Shown here: positions 16,683-24,972 of the stretch, piece by piece
Layout: each line of letters opens with the position of its first letter
Numbering within the stretch: position 1 is the first letter of the stretch
Assembly: GCF_001556515.1 (NCBI RefSeq)
Contig: NZ_LSJA01000262.1
Location: 1 to 31,760 of the forward strand
Reading direction: 5' to 3'
Source: Caulobacter sp. CCH9-E1
GTDB lineage: Bacteria > Pseudomonadota > Alphaproteobacteria > Caulobacterales > Caulobacteraceae
DNA length: 31,760 nt
Translations under genes and position numbers: made by a program
Notes under the pieces: model-generated
Told to the model about the DNA's origin: nothing
What the model saw: the letters and a program-made list of their open reading frames with translations, nothing else
Database searches by the model: none

Positions 16683-16698
16683 GGTTTCACGTGAAACA
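16683..16698. promoter_or_regulatory. parS site 2 in mnmG-mnmE spacer
   Basis: GGTTTCACGTGAAACA matches the consensus at 15 of 16 positions. It ends one base before the last base of mnmE, so the site fills the mnmE 3' flank. Confidence 0.92.
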
Positions 16699-18039
16699 TC
16701 ATTTGCCGATGCAGAAGGTCGAAAAGACCCGCCCCAGGACATCCTCGGGATCGACGCGCCCGGTGATCTTCTCCAGCGCCCGCGCGGCCAGGCGAACGTC
16801 TTCGGCGGCCAACTCGACCTCCAGGCCGATATCGGACAGCGCGCGCGCCAAATAGCTCCTCGCCTCGGACAGGCGCTCCGCGTGGCGCAGTCGCGTGGCC
16901 GCCGGGAACTCCGCGCCGGACAGCGCGTCAGCCACGTGAGACGCGAGCGCTTCCCTCAAACCAGAGACAGCGTCTTCCGACCGCGCCGAAAGCCTATGAA
17001 CCCTTAGGCCCTCTCTCGACCATCGCGCCTCGGCCTGGGACAGGGTGTTCGCATCGGCGATGTCAGCCTTGTTCAGGACCAGCCAGTCCTCGGGACGAAC
17101 GGTCGCCTCCAAGGCCTCGACCTGTTCCACGTGAAAACCATCCACGACCCAGAGCCGCAGATCGGCCTCCTCCGCCCACCGACGCGCCCGGCGGACGCCT
17201 TCGGCCTCGATCGCGTCGTCGGTCTCGCGAAGGCCGGCCGTGTCGGCGATCAGGACCCGGTACCCGCCGAGGACCAGCGGAACCTCGATAACATCCCGCG
17301 TCGTCCCCGGCGTGTCGGTGACGATCGCCGCGTCGCGTTCGACCAGGCCGTTGAGCAGCGTGCTCTTGCCGGCGTTCGGCGCGCCGACCAACGCGATGCG
17401 ATAGCCGTCCCGCACCCGACGGCCACGGGAAACGTCGGCGAGGGCCACGTCGAGTTCATCGGCCAAGATTCGAAGCCCAGGCCGCGCGCGTTCGGCCACC
17501 TCTTCCGGCAGATCCTCGTCCGGGAAGTCGACGGCCGCCTCCAGCATGGCCAGGGACTGCACCAACAGCTCGCGCCAGCGGTCATAGCGCTGGCTCAGCG
17601 CCCCACCGACCTGGCCCAGAGCCTGCCGACGCTGAGCCTCGGTCTCGGCGTCGATCAGGTCGGCGACGCCCTCGGCCTGGGCCAGGTCCAGCTTGCCGTT
17701 CTCGAAGGCGCGGCGCGTGAACTCTCCGGGCTCAGCCAAGCGTAGGCCAAGGGCGGACAACGCGGACAGCAACGCCTCTACGACGGCGCGACCGCCGTGC
17801 ACGTGAAACTCGGCGCTGTCTTCGCCGGTATAGCTGGCCGGACCTTCGAAGCGCAGGACCAGGGCCTCGTCCAGCTCTACCCCGTCATGCCGAAGCTTGC
17901 GCAGCGCGGCCATGCGCGGCGCGGGCGCTCTACCCGCCAAGGTCTGGACCACCCGAAGAGTGTCCGGCCCAGAAATCCGTACGACGGCCACCGCCGCCCG
18001 CCCGGCCGCCGTGGCCAGGGCGAAGATCGTATCGGCCAT
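16699..18039 (-). CDS. mnmE: tRNA modification GTPase MnmE (TrmE)
   Basis: A 446-residue GTPase, partner of MnmG. The N-terminal folate-binding domain starts [24 protein letters not shown] and contains [16 protein letters not shown] helical domain follows. The G domain (about residues 215-375) shows G1 GAPNAGKS, G3 DTAG (DTAGLRET) and G4 NKAD. The C-terminus ends CIGK, the conserved CIGK motif with its catalytic Cys. The ATG at 18039 lies 2 nt after the DUF6489 gene. parS-like words are embedded at 17123-17139 (coding GFHVEQ) and, weaker, at 17795-17810, where the protein motif EFHVHGG itself dictates the bases. Confidence 0.97.
   Translation of the reverse strand: MADTIFALATAAGRAAVAVVRISGPDTLRVVQTLAGRAPAPRMAALRKLRHDGVELDEALVLRFEGPASYTGEDSAEFHVHGGRAVVEALLSALSALGLRLAEPGEFTRRAFENGKLDLAQAEGVADLIDAETEAQRRQALGQVGGALSQRYDRWRELLVQSLAMLEAAVDFPDEDLPEEVAERARPGLRILADELDVALADVSRGRRVRDGYRIALVGAPNAGKSTLLNGLVERDAAIVTDTPGTTRDVIEVPLVLGGYRVLIADTAGLRETDDAIEAEGVRRARRWAEEADLRLWVVDGFHVEQVEALEATVRPEDWLVLNKADIADANTLSQAEARWSREGLRVHRLSARSEDAVSGLREALASHVADALSGAEFPAATRLRHAERLSEARSYLARALSDIGLEVELAAEDVRLAARALEKITGRVDPEDVLGRVFSTFCIGK
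17123..17139. promoter_or_regulatory. parS-like site inside mnmE
   Basis: TGTTCCACGTGAAAACC is identical to the word in mnmG at 14945-14961 but read in a different frame. It matches 14 of 16 consensus positions. Confidence 0.6.
17795..17810. promoter_or_regulatory. Weak parS-like half-site in mnmE
   Basis: CCGTGCACGTGAAACT has a good right half (CACGTGAAAC) but a poor left half. The bases encode the conserved MnmE motif EFHVHG, so protein constraint may explain it. Confidence 0.35.
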
Positions 18040-18041
18040 GG

Positions 18042-18287
18042 TCAGTCCGGCTTGCCGACCGCGGCGTTGGCGGCGGCGGTCATCAGCTTGCGGAAGCTCT
18101 CCTGGGCGCCGGTGCCGAACGCCATCCAGTTCTTCAGCAGTTCCTCGGGCGCCAGCATCGCCATATTGGCGTCCATGCGCGCCTGCATCTCCTTGACGAG
18201 ATGCTCGTTCAAACCACTGACATCCGGCAGGCCTAGAAAGGCCCGCGCTTCGACCGGCGTGCAGTCGATCTCGATCGTCATCTTCAT
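18042..18287 (-). CDS. DUF6489-type small protein
   Basis: An 81-residue, mostly helical, soluble protein. It opens with [23 protein letters not shown], a short strand-then-helix unit, and continues with [16 protein letters not shown] and a [16 protein letters not shown] helix. Similar small proteins directly precede mnmE in related alphaproteobacteria. The latter part resembles phasin-like or polyhydroxyalkanoate-associated helices only loosely. No function can be assigned. The ATG at 18287 is a fair start and the stop lies 2 nt before mnmE, so the two are co-transcribed. The 124 bp upstream (18288-18411) must hold divergent promoters; I see no clear motif. Confidence 0.8.
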   Translation of the reverse strand: MKMTIEIDCTPVEARAFLGLPDVSGLNEHLVKEMQARMDANMAMLAPEELLKNWMAFGTGAQESFRKLMTAAANAAVGKPD

Positions 18288-18411
18288 CGGAAAGTTCCCT
18301 TCGGTCAGGGCACGATATTGTTATGGGCCTCGCCCTTCGGCGCAGGTTAGAGCGCTTTGGTCGAAAGTCACATTCGTCCCGAGAGGGACCTGAACACGAC
18401 GGAGAATCCCG

Positions 18412-19107
18412 ATGAGCGAGACCCTCACGATCACCACGCCGGACGGCGCGTTCAGCGCCTATGTGGCGCGCCCGAAGGCGGCCTCGGCGCCGGCCATCGT
18501 CGTCATCCAGGAAATCTTCGGCGTCAACAAGGTCATGCGCGATATCTGCGACGGCCTGGCCGCCCAGGGCTACGTCGCCATCTGCCCGGACCTGTTCTGG
18601 CGGATCGAGCCGGGCATCGACATCACCGACCAGTCCGAGGCCGAGTGGAAGAAGGCCTTCGAACTGTTCAACGCCTTCGACGTCGACGCCGGCGTCAATG
18701 ATATCGCCGCCACCATCACCGCCGCCCGCAAGCTGGACGGCGTCAACGGCAAGGTCGGCGCGGTCGGCTACTGCCTGGGCGGCCTGCTGGCCTTCCTGAC
18801 CGCCACCCGCACCGACGTCGATGCGTCGGTCTCCTACTACGGCGTTGGGATCGAAAAGCACGTCGGCGAGGCCGAGAAGCTAAACCACCCGCTGCTGATG
18901 CACATCGCCGAGAAGGATCAGTTCGTGCCGCCGGAAGCCCAGCAGGTCATCCTGCAGGCGCTGAAGGATCACCCGCAAATCGAGCTGCACACCTATGCCG
19001 GCCGCGACCACGCGTTCGCGCGGGAAGGCGGCGCGCACTATGACGCCGCCGACGCGGCCAAGGCCAACGGCCGCAGCCTGACCTTCTTCAAAAAGGCGCT
19101 GGCCTGA
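18412..19107 (+). CDS. Dienelactone hydrolase family protein
   Basis: A 231-residue alpha/beta hydrolase. The nucleophile is Cys in [10 protein letters not shown] (about residue 122), with Asp in [11 protein letters not shown] (about 169) and His in [10 protein letters not shown] (about 201) completing the triad. The N-terminal [34 protein letters not shown] block is characteristic. Family members open lactone rings in aromatic degradation, but most genomic copies are housekeeping esterases of unknown substrate. GGAG precedes the ATG. The stop overlaps the start of the quinone oxidoreductase gene by one base (TGATG), so the two form an operon and may act on related electrophilic compounds. 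Confidence 0.93.
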   Translation: MSETLTITTPDGAFSAYVARPKAASAPAIVVIQEIFGVNKVMRDICDGLAAQGYVAICPDLFWRIEPGIDITDQSEAEWKKAFELFNAFDVDAGVNDIAATITAARKLDGVNGKVGAVGYCLGGLLAFLTATRTDVDASVSYYGVGIEKHVGEAEKLNHPLLMHIAEKDQFVPPEAQQVILQALKDHPQIELHTYAGRDHAFAREGGAHYDAADAAKANGRSLTFFKKALA

Positions 19108-20072
19108 TGCTGGCCATCCAGATCTCCCGTACGGGTGGTCCGGAAGTCTTGGAGGCGGTCGAGGCGGAAGTCCCCTCGCCCGCCGCCGGCCAGATCCTGG
19201 TCCGCCACGCGGCCGTCGGCTTGAACTATATCGACACCTATCACCGCTCGGGCCTCTATCCGCTGAAGCTGCCGAGCGGCATCGGACTGGAAGCGGCCGG
19301 GACGGTCGAAGCGCTCGGCGACGGCGTTACCCGGTTCAAGGTCGGCGACCGCGTCGCCTACAACGGGACCATGGGCGCCTATGCCGAGGCGGCCGTGGTT
19401 CCGGCCGACCGCGCCGTGAAGGTCCCGGACGGCGTCAGCCTGGAGACGGCGGCCGCCGCCATGCTGAAGGGCATGACGGCCGAGTTCCTGGTCCGGCGAT
19501 GTTTCCACGTGAAACATGGCGACGCCGTGCTGATCCACGCGGCGGCCGGCGGCGTCGGTCAGATCCTGGTCCAGTGGTGCAAGGCGCTGGGCGCCACCGT
19601 CATCGCCACGGTCGGCTCCGAGACCAAGGCGGCCATCGCCCGCGACCTCGGCGCCGATCACGTGATCGACTACAGCCACGAGGACGTGGCCGCCAAAGTC
19701 GCCGAGCTGACCGGCGGCCAAGGCGTCGCGGTCGTCTATGACGGCGTCGGCAAGGACACCTGGGCGGCCAGCCTGAAGAGCCTGGCGCGCCGCGGCGTGA
19801 TGGTCACCTTCGGCAACGCCTCGGGCCCCGTCCCGGCCTTCGCCCCTCTGGAGCTGTCGGCCAAGTCGCTGTTCGTGACCCGGCCCAAGCTGTTCGACTA
19901 CATCGCCACGACCGAGGAACTGGACGAGAGCGCCCAGGCGCTGTTCGCGGTGATCGGCTCCGGCGCGGTGAAGATCGACATCGGTCAGACCTTCCCGCTG
20001 GCCGAAGCGCGGGCGGCGCATGAGGCGCTGGAGGGTCGGCGGACGACCGGGGCGACGGTGTTAATTCCTTAG
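19107..20072 (+). CDS. Zinc-free quinone oxidoreductase (NADPH-dependent, MDR family)
   Basis: A 321-residue medium-chain reductase of the QOR class. The N-terminal GroES-like part has VGLNYIDTYHRSGLYPLKLPSGIGLEAAGTVEALG. The nucleotide-binding motif is IHAAAGGVGQILVQWCKALGA (AAGGVG) near residue 150. The zinc ligands of true alcohol dehydrogenases are absent. It probably reduces quinones or enals with NADPH. At residues 131-137 the sequence reads RCFHVKH, where relatives usually have RTYxVxxGD; this segment is encoded by a parS-like word at 19499-19517. It converges on rho across a repeat and a bidirectional terminator. Confidence 0.94.
   Translation: MLAIQISRTGGPEVLEAVEAEVPSPAAGQILVRHAAVGLNYIDTYHRSGLYPLKLPSGIGLEAAGTVEALGDGVTRFKVGDRVAYNGTMGAYAEAAVVPADRAVKVPDGVSLETAAAAMLKGMTAEFLVRRCFHVKHGDAVLIHAAAGGVGQILVQWCKALGATVIATVGSETKAAIARDLGADHVIDYSHEDVAAKVAELTGGQGVAVVYDGVGKDTWAASLKSLARRGVMVTFGNASGPVPAFAPLELSAKSLFVTRPKLFDYIATTEELDESAQALFAVIGSGAVKIDIGQTFPLAEARAAHEALEGRRTTGATVLIP
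19499..19517. promoter_or_regulatory. parS-like near-palindrome inside the quinone oxidoreductase gene
   Basis: The bases ATGTTTCCACGTGAAACAT form a perfect right half-site (CACGTGAAACA) with a left half shifted by one inserted C. It is about 2.8 kb nearer the origin than the main pair. Whether ParB tolerates the extra base is not known to me. Confidence 0.5.
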
Positions 20073-20087
20073 GCCAGATGCTCCCCC

Positions 20088-20190
20088 GCGTTGCGGGGGA
20101 GCTGTCGCGGAGCGACTGAGGGGGCTAATGCGGCGTATGCCCAGCTCGCCCCCTCCGGCCCTCCGGGCCACCTCCCCCGCTTTGCGGTGG
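20088..20190. repeat. GC-rich palindromic repeat downstream of the oxidoreductase gene
   Basis: A hairpin of GCTCCCCCGC with GCGGGGGAGC (20089-20111) is followed by GGAGCGACTGAGGGGG, CCCCCTCCGGCCCTCCGG and CACCTCCCCCGCTTTGCGG. The block has the look of an interspersed intergenic repeat, common from memory in Caulobacter. No coding potential is seen. Confidence 0.65.
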
Positions 20191-20204
20191 AGGATCTTTC
20201 GAAA

Positions 20205-20242
20205 TGCAAAAAAGGCCCCGGTTCGCTCCGGGGCCTTTCTCT
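20205..20242 (-). terminator. Bidirectional intrinsic terminator between the oxidoreductase gene and rho
   Basis: An 11-bp stem (20211-20221 with 20228-20238) closes a 6-nt loop. On the minus strand it is followed by TTTTTTGC, a strong terminator for rho transcripts, 28 nt past the rho stop. On the plus strand the tail is TTTCTCTTCTTC, so it should also stop read-through from the convergent gene. Confidence 0.88.
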
Positions 20243-20265
20243 TCTTCGACTGAGTCTGGCTGGAC

Positions 20266-21699
20266 TCAGGTGTTCATCGACTGGAAGAAGTCGCCGTTCG
20301 TCTTCGACTGGCGCAGCTTGTCCAGCAGGAACTCGATCGCGTCCGAGGCGCCCATCGGGTTGAGGATGCGGCGCAGGACGTAGGTCTTCTGCAGCTGGTC
20401 GCGCGGGGTGATGAGCTCTTCCTTGCGGGTGCCGGACTTGAGCACGTCGATGGCCGGGAAGATGCGCTTGTCGGCCACCTTGCGGTCCAGGACGATTTCC
20501 GAGTTACCGGTGCCCTTGAACTCTTCGAAGATGACTTCGTCCATCCGGCTGCCGGTGTCGATCAGGGCCGTGGCGATGATCGACAGCGAGCCGCCCTCCT
20601 CGACATTGCGCGCCGCGCCGAAGAAGCGCTTGGGACGCTGCAGGGCGTTGGCGTCGACGCCGCCGGTCAGCACCTTGCCCGACGACGGGACCGTGGTGTT
20701 GTAGGCGCGGCCCAGACGCGTGACCGAGTCCAGCAGGATGACGACGTCGCGCTTGTGCTCGACCAGGCGCTTGGCCTTCTCGATGACCATCTCGGCCACC
20801 TGGACGTGACGGGTGGCCGGCTCGTCGAAGGTCGAGGCGATCACCTCGCCCTTCACCGTGCGCTGCATGTCGGTGACTTCTTCCGGGCGCTCGTCGATCA
20901 AGAGGACGATCAGGTAGCACTCGGGGTGATTGGTCTCGATCGACTTGGCGATGTTCTGCAGCATCACCGTCTTACCCACGCGCGGCGGGGCGACGATCAG
21001 GCAGCGCTGACCCTTGCCCAGCGGGGCGACGATGTCGATCACGCGGCCCGAGCGATCCTTCACGGTCGGATCGGGCAGCTCCATGTTCAGGCGCTCCTCG
21101 GGATAGAGCGGCGTCAGGTTGTCGAAGTGCACCTTGTGGCGCACGTTCTCGGGGCTCTCGAAATTGATCTTCGAGACGCTGGTCAGGGCGAAGTAGCGTT
21201 CGCCCTCGCGCGGCGAACGGATCGCGCCCTCGACGCTGTCGCCGGTGCGCAGGCCGTACTTCCGGATCTGCGACGGCGAGACATAGATGTCGTCCGGGCC
21301 CGGAAGATAGTTGGCTTCCGGCGAGCGCAGGAAGCCGAAGCCGTCCTGCAGCACTTCCATGGTGCCCGAGCCCGAGATCTCCACGCCTTCCTCGGCGAGG
21401 GTCTTCAGGATCGCGAACATCATGTCCTGCTTGCGCATGGAGTTGGCGTTCTCGACCTCGAAGGTCTCGGCGAACGCCAGCAGGTCGGCCGGGGATTTCT
21501 CCTTCAGCTCCTGCAGGGACATGGACTTCAGGCCCAGGGCCGCGACGGCGTCCGCGATGCTGGAGCCTTCGTCGTCGCCCTCGGCTTCCGCTTCGGTCTC
21601 AACCGAGGCTTCGGTGGCGACGTCGGCCGTATCGGCGACGGTGTCCTCGATGGTCGCCTCTTCGGCGCCCGGGATCTGGTCTTCGGTTTCTTCGGTCAT
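20266..21699 (-). CDS. rho: Transcription termination factor Rho
   Basis: A 477-residue Rho. An acidic N-terminal extension (residues 1-45, Glu/Asp/Ala/Thr-rich) precedes the Rho-N helical domain ([19 protein letters not shown]). The cold-shock-like RNA-binding domain has [23 protein letters not shown]. The ATPase core has Walker A APPRVGKT, Walker [17 protein letters not shown] and the Q/R-loop region [21 protein letters not shown]. Rho unwinds transcripts and ends transcription genome-wide. The ATG at 21699 fits; a TTG at 21711 adds four residues. Neither has a clear Shine-Dalgarno. The 267-bp leader to hemJ holds no motif I can defend. Confidence 0.97.
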   Translation of the reverse strand: MTEETEDQIPGAEEATIEDTVADTADVATEASVETEAEAEGDDEGSSIADAVAALGLKSMSLQELKEKSPADLLAFAETFEVENANSMRKQDMMFAILKTLAEEGVEISGSGTMEVLQDGFGFLRSPEANYLPGPDDIYVSPSQIRKYGLRTGDSVEGAIRSPREGERYFALTSVSKINFESPENVRHKVHFDNLTPLYPEERLNMELPDPTVKDRSGRVIDIVAPLGKGQRCLIVAPPRVGKTVMLQNIAKSIETNHPECYLIVLLIDERPEEVTDMQRTVKGEVIASTFDEPATRHVQVAEMVIEKAKRLVEHKRDVVILLDSVTRLGRAYNTTVPSSGKVLTGGVDANALQRPKRFFGAARNVEEGGSLSIIATALIDTGSRMDEVIFEEFKGTGNSEIVLDRKVADKRIFPAIDVLKSGTRKEELITPRDQLQKTYVLRRILNPMGASDAIEFLLDKLRQSKTNGDFFQSMNT

Positions 21700-21966
21700 G
21701 ACAAGACTCAAGGGTGGGCGCGGTCTCCACGACGGAGTCCGGCCGGTAGAACTTCATGGGTCACGCCCGGTAGGGCCGGGACATGCGCGTCGATTGACGA
21801 TGACGCGGATCGTTCGGGGAACGGACCTTGGAGCGGATCGCTCGCGGGGCGCGCCAGGACGGGCGCCGGTCCGTGAAAGGAAGAGGTCCGGCGAGGCCGA
21901 ACCGATCGTCGATGCAAATCACGCGGCGGCCGGCGGGTCAAGCGCCCCAACCGCCTGGAAGGCCAA

Positions 21967-22431
21967 TCAGTGGTTCAGGAACTTGGTCGTCACCGAGACG
22001 ACGATCACGATCGCCAGCACGAATGGGATCTCATTGACCATCCGCCAGAACTTCTCCGAGCGGGGATATTCCCCCTTCTCGAACTTCTTGCGCGAGGCCG
22101 ACAAGAAGCCGTGGAAGCCGTAGAGCCCGACCAGGGCGACCAGCTTGGTGGCCATCCAGGGCTCGAGCAGAAAACCCCAGCCGCGCATCTGGGCGTCGGC
22201 CAGGATCAGGCCCAGGCCGAACAGCGCCGTGGCGATCGAGGCGGGGTTGATGATCCCGCGCAGCAGACGCCGCTCCATGACCACGAAGGTCTCGGCCATC
22301 TCCGAGCCCGGCGCGGCCTTGCTGTGATAGACGAACAGCCGCGGCAGATAGAGCATCCCGGCCATGAAGGCGATCACCGACAGGATGTGTAAGCCCCGCA
22401 CCAGATTGAAGTGCGCCACCAGGAAATCCAT
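21967..22431 (-). CDS. hemJ: Protoporphyrinogen IX oxidase HemJ
   Basis: A 154-residue integral membrane protein with four hydrophobic segments (about residues 10-30, 58-78, 88-106, 132-151). The family signature is visible: LHILSVIAFMAGMLYLPRLFVYH, with the conserved His and Arg, and the LLRGIINPASIATALFGLGL segment. KLVALVGLYGFHGF has the second conserved His. HemJ oxidises protoporphyrinogen IX to protoporphyrin IX, the step before ferrochelatase. Its ATG overlaps the hemH stop by one base (TGATG), and it is the last gene of the hemE-hemH-hemJ operon. Confidence 0.95.
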   Translation of the reverse strand: MDFLVAHFNLVRGLHILSVIAFMAGMLYLPRLFVYHSKAAPGSEMAETFVVMERRLLRGIINPASIATALFGLGLILADAQMRGWGFLLEPWMATKLVALVGLYGFHGFLSASRKKFEKGEYPRSEKFWRMVNEIPFVLAIVIVVSVTTKFLNH

Positions 22432-23474
22432 CACGCGGCAGCTCCTTCTCGGCACGGGCACTTCGACCACTCGGGTCCGCAGCGCCAACCGCAGGCCGGG
22501 GCGACGGATCCGGCGCGTTCGCCGAGCGCGTTGCGCACGGCGCTCGCCAGGCCGTCGATGAACTCAGGAGCGCCGCCCAGAGCCGGGACCCGGACATAGG
22601 GCGCGGCCCCGACCTCTTTCGCCAGCTCGGCGTATTCGTGATCGAGCTCGACCAGGGTCTCGACGTGCTCGGAGACGAAGGCGATCGGCGTGATCATCAC
22701 GCCCTTGCCCTCGGCGCCGGCGCGACGGATCTCCTCGTCGGTCGAGGGGCCGATCCACTTCAGCGGCCCGACCCGGCTCTGGTAGCAGACGGTCCAGTCG
22801 ATCCCGGCCGGCAGCTTGGCGGCGACGGCGGCGGCCGTGGCCTCGATCTGCTTCTGGTAGGGATCGCCGGCCAGGATGACCTTCTCCGGAAGACCGTGGG
22901 CCGAAAACAGCAGGCGGATATTGCTCGGCGAACCAGCCTTCTCCCAGGTCTCGCGGATCATCCGGGCGTGGGCGTCGACGAGACCGCCCTCGGTCGGATA
23001 GCAGCAGACCGTCGTCTCGGCGCCCGAGCCCTTGTAGGCCTTGCGCCACGCCTTCAGCGACGAGCCGGTCGTGGTGGTCGAAAACTGCGGATAGAGCGGC
23101 AGCAGCACCACCTCGTCCGGCGCGAAGGCCGCGACTTGGCGAGCGGTCTCGCCGGTCAGCGGATGCCAGTAGCGCATGGCGATGAAGCACTTGGCCTCGA
23201 CGCCGGGCAGAGCGGCGGCCAGGGCCTTCTCCAGCGCCTCGGCCTGCTTCTGGGTTTCCGGCAGCAGCGGGGAGCCGCCGCCCATGATCGCGTAATTGGC
23301 CTTGGCCGTCTTCTCGCGGGTCGTCGAGATCAGCGCCGCCAGCGGATAGCGGATCAGCGCCGGAGCCCCGATGATCGCCGGATCCCGGAACAGGTTGAAC
23401 AGGAACGGCCGCACGGCGCGCGGACCATCGGGTCCGCCGAGATTGAACAGGACGACGGCGAGCTTCTTGCTCAC
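22431..23474 (-). CDS. hemH: Ferrochelatase with C-terminal cysteine cluster
   Basis: A 347-residue ferrochelatase, which inserts Fe2+ into protoporphyrin IX. Core motifs are VVLFNLGGPDGPRAVRPFLFNLFRDP at the start, LLPLYPQFSTTTTGSSLKAW, LLFSAHGLPEKVI with the metal-binding His, and IAFVSEHVETLVELDHEY with the second His/Glu pair. The C-terminus has four cysteines in ACGWRCGPEWSKCPC (about residues 329-342). Ferrochelatase of C. crescentus is known to carry a [2Fe-2S] cluster, and these cysteines fit that. The start is GTG at 23474, overlapping the hemE stop by 4 nt (GTGA). Confidence 0.96.
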   Translation of the reverse strand: MSKKLAVVLFNLGGPDGPRAVRPFLFNLFRDPAIIGAPALIRYPLAALISTTREKTAKANYAIMGGGSPLLPETQKQAEALEKALAAALPGVEAKCFIAMRYWHPLTGETARQVAAFAPDEVVLLPLYPQFSTTTTGSSLKAWRKAYKGSGAETTVCCYPTEGGLVDAHARMIRETWEKAGSPSNIRLLFSAHGLPEKVILAGDPYQKQIEATAAAVAAKLPAGIDWTVCYQSRVGPLKWIGPSTDEEIRRAGAEGKGVMITPIAFVSEHVETLVELDHEYAELAKEVGAAPYVRVPALGGAPEFIDGLASAVRNALGERAGSVAPACGWRCGPEWSKCPCREGAAA

Positions 23475-24526
23475 TTGGCCACCTTCTGTCCGGTTACCCG
23501 CTCCAGCACCGCCTCGACGTGCGCGATCGGCGTGTCCGGCAGGATCCCGTGACCCAGATTGAAGATATAGGGACCCTGGTTCCACTGTTCGAGCAGTTCG
23601 TCCACCCGCTTCAGCAGCGCGTCGCCGCCGGCGCGAAGCAGCAGCGGGTCCAGCGCGCCCTGGATGGTCTTGGTCTTCTGGATGGCTTGGCCCAGCTTGG
23701 CGCTGGCCTGGGTGTCGAGCGCCACGCCCTGCACCGGGACCTGCGCGGCGTAGCCCTCGACCAGGGCGCCGGCCCCGCGCGGGAAGCCGATGATCGGCAC
23801 GGTGACGCCGCGGGCCCGCAGGCCCTCGACGATCTTCTTGTGCGGCTGGGTGACCAAGCGATCGAACAGCGGCTCGGACAGGCCCTCGGCCCAGCTCTCG
23901 AACAGTTTCACGGCCTGCGCGCCGGCGTCGACCTGCATGGCCAGGTAGTCGACGGTCGAGTCGACCAGCACCTGGATCAGGGCGTCCGTCGTCTCGGGGT
24001 TCTGGTAGGCGAAGGTCCGCGCGCCGCTACGGTCGCTGGAGCCCTTCTCGATCATGTAGGTCGCCACGGTCCAGGGCGCGCCGGCGAAGCCGATCAGGGC
24101 CTTCTCCGGATCGAGCGCCGAACGAACCCGGGTCAGCGTCTCCCCGACGAGCGATAGGGCCTTGCCCGCCTCACCGGCCTTTTCGGCCATGGACTCGACC
24201 GACGGCATCTCGCCAAGCTTCGGACCTTCGCCGGCCTCGAACCAGACCTTCTGGCCAAGAGCGCCCGGGATCAGCAGGATGTCGGCGAAGACGATGGCCG
24301 CGTCGAACGGAAACCGCCGCATCGGCTGCAGCGTGACCTCGGCCGCTTTCTCCGGATCGAAGCAGAAGCTGATGAAGTCCGGAGCCGTGGCGCGGACCGC
24401 GCGATACTCCGGCAGATACCGTCCCGCCTGACGCATGAACCAGATCGGCGGATGGGGGTGGGTCTCGCCGGAAAGCGCGGCGAGAAACTTCGGGGTCTGG
24501 CTGGGAGACTGGGAAGGCGACGTCAT
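23471..24526 (-). CDS. hemE: Uroporphyrinogen decarboxylase
   Basis: A 351-residue enzyme that removes four carboxyl groups from uroporphyrinogen III to give coproporphyrinogen III. The signature PPIWFMRQAGRYLPEYR is at about residues 27-43. RRFPFDAAIVFADILLIPGALG holds the substrate Asp, and GFAGAPWTVATYMIEKGSS and the terminal FNLGHGILPDTPIAHVEAVLERV are family blocks. The first gene of hemE-hemH-hemJ. It borders the origin; in C. crescentus a strong rightward promoter (Ps) lies within hemE and reads into the origin. I cannot pick that promoter out by eye here. Confidence 0.97.
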   Translation of the reverse strand: MTSPSQSPSQTPKFLAALSGETHPHPPIWFMRQAGRYLPEYRAVRATAPDFISFCFDPEKAAEVTLQPMRRFPFDAAIVFADILLIPGALGQKVWFEAGEGPKLGEMPSVESMAEKAGEAGKALSLVGETLTRVRSALDPEKALIGFAGAPWTVATYMIEKGSSDRSGARTFAYQNPETTDALIQVLVDSTVDYLAMQVDAGAQAVKLFESWAEGLSEPLFDRLVTQPHKKIVEGLRARGVTVPIIGFPRGAGALVEGYAAQVPVQGVALDTQASAKLGQAIQKTKTIQGALDPLLLRAGGDALLKRVDELLEQWNQGPYIFNLGHGILPDTPIAHVEAVLERVTGQKVAK

Positions 24527-24575
24527 GGCTCGGGTTAAAGCCCGGCGCGGGCTTCGGCTCAAGCCCGGAGTCCTC

Positions 24576-24611
24576 TTAAGCCCTTTCTAACATATCTTAA
24601 TAAGAAATTAG
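24576..24611. promoter_or_regulatory. Two degenerate CtrA sites over the AT-rich region
   Basis: TTAA-N7-CTAA at 24576-24590 and TTAA-N7-TTAG at 24597-24611 each differ from the CtrA consensus at one base. Together they cover the AT-rich segment that is the likely unwinding element, so CtrA binding here would directly oppose melting. Confidence 0.6.
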
Positions 24612-24719
24612 GATTTGGAAGAGGGAGCAGGAGGGCAACTGCAAACCGTGGAAAACCCTCGTCGCGGGCCTGACTCCCACACGCGATCGGCCTTTGCCCA
24701 CAAGGCTCCGCACATGTGA

Positions 24720-24734
24720 TTAACCCTCTGTTAA
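24720..24734. promoter_or_regulatory. CtrA box (perfect TTAA-N7-TTAA)
   Basis: TTAACCCTCTGTTAA, a perfect match to the CtrA consensus, in the middle of the origin. Confidence 0.85.
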
Positions 24735-24767
24735 TCCTGTGGACGTCCCGCCAGGGCCTTGAAGGTC

Positions 24768-24782
24768 TTAATGAAAACTTAA
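24768..24782. promoter_or_regulatory. CtrA box (perfect TTAA-N7-TTAA)
   Basis: TTAATGAAAACTTAA, a perfect match 33 bp after the previous site. A further TTAA follows at 24783-24786. Confidence 0.85.
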
Positions 24783-24972
24783 TTAACGGCGGCGCGCGAA
24801 AGACCCTTCACGGGACTCTTCCCCCGACGGGGAGAACAACGATTCAGACTTCGGGGGATGCGGGTCGGGCCTGGGGATGATACGCGAGCAATGCGACCGT
24901 TGATCACAGCGGCGCCATGTCACGACGCATCTTGGGTCATTCGGCGCCCAGGCGTCCCCAGAGGCAGGGCAA

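Noticed and set aside
16928..16943. CACGTG at 16933-16938 in mnmE as a parS site
   Set aside because: The flanks (GTCAGC and AGACG) match poorly; chance occurrence is likely. CACGTG at 14448, 19659 and near 7779 was rejected for the same reason.
24694..24702. TTGCCCACA as a DnaA box
   Set aside because: Two mismatches to TTATCCACA and no support from neighbouring sites; kept only as a weak possibility.
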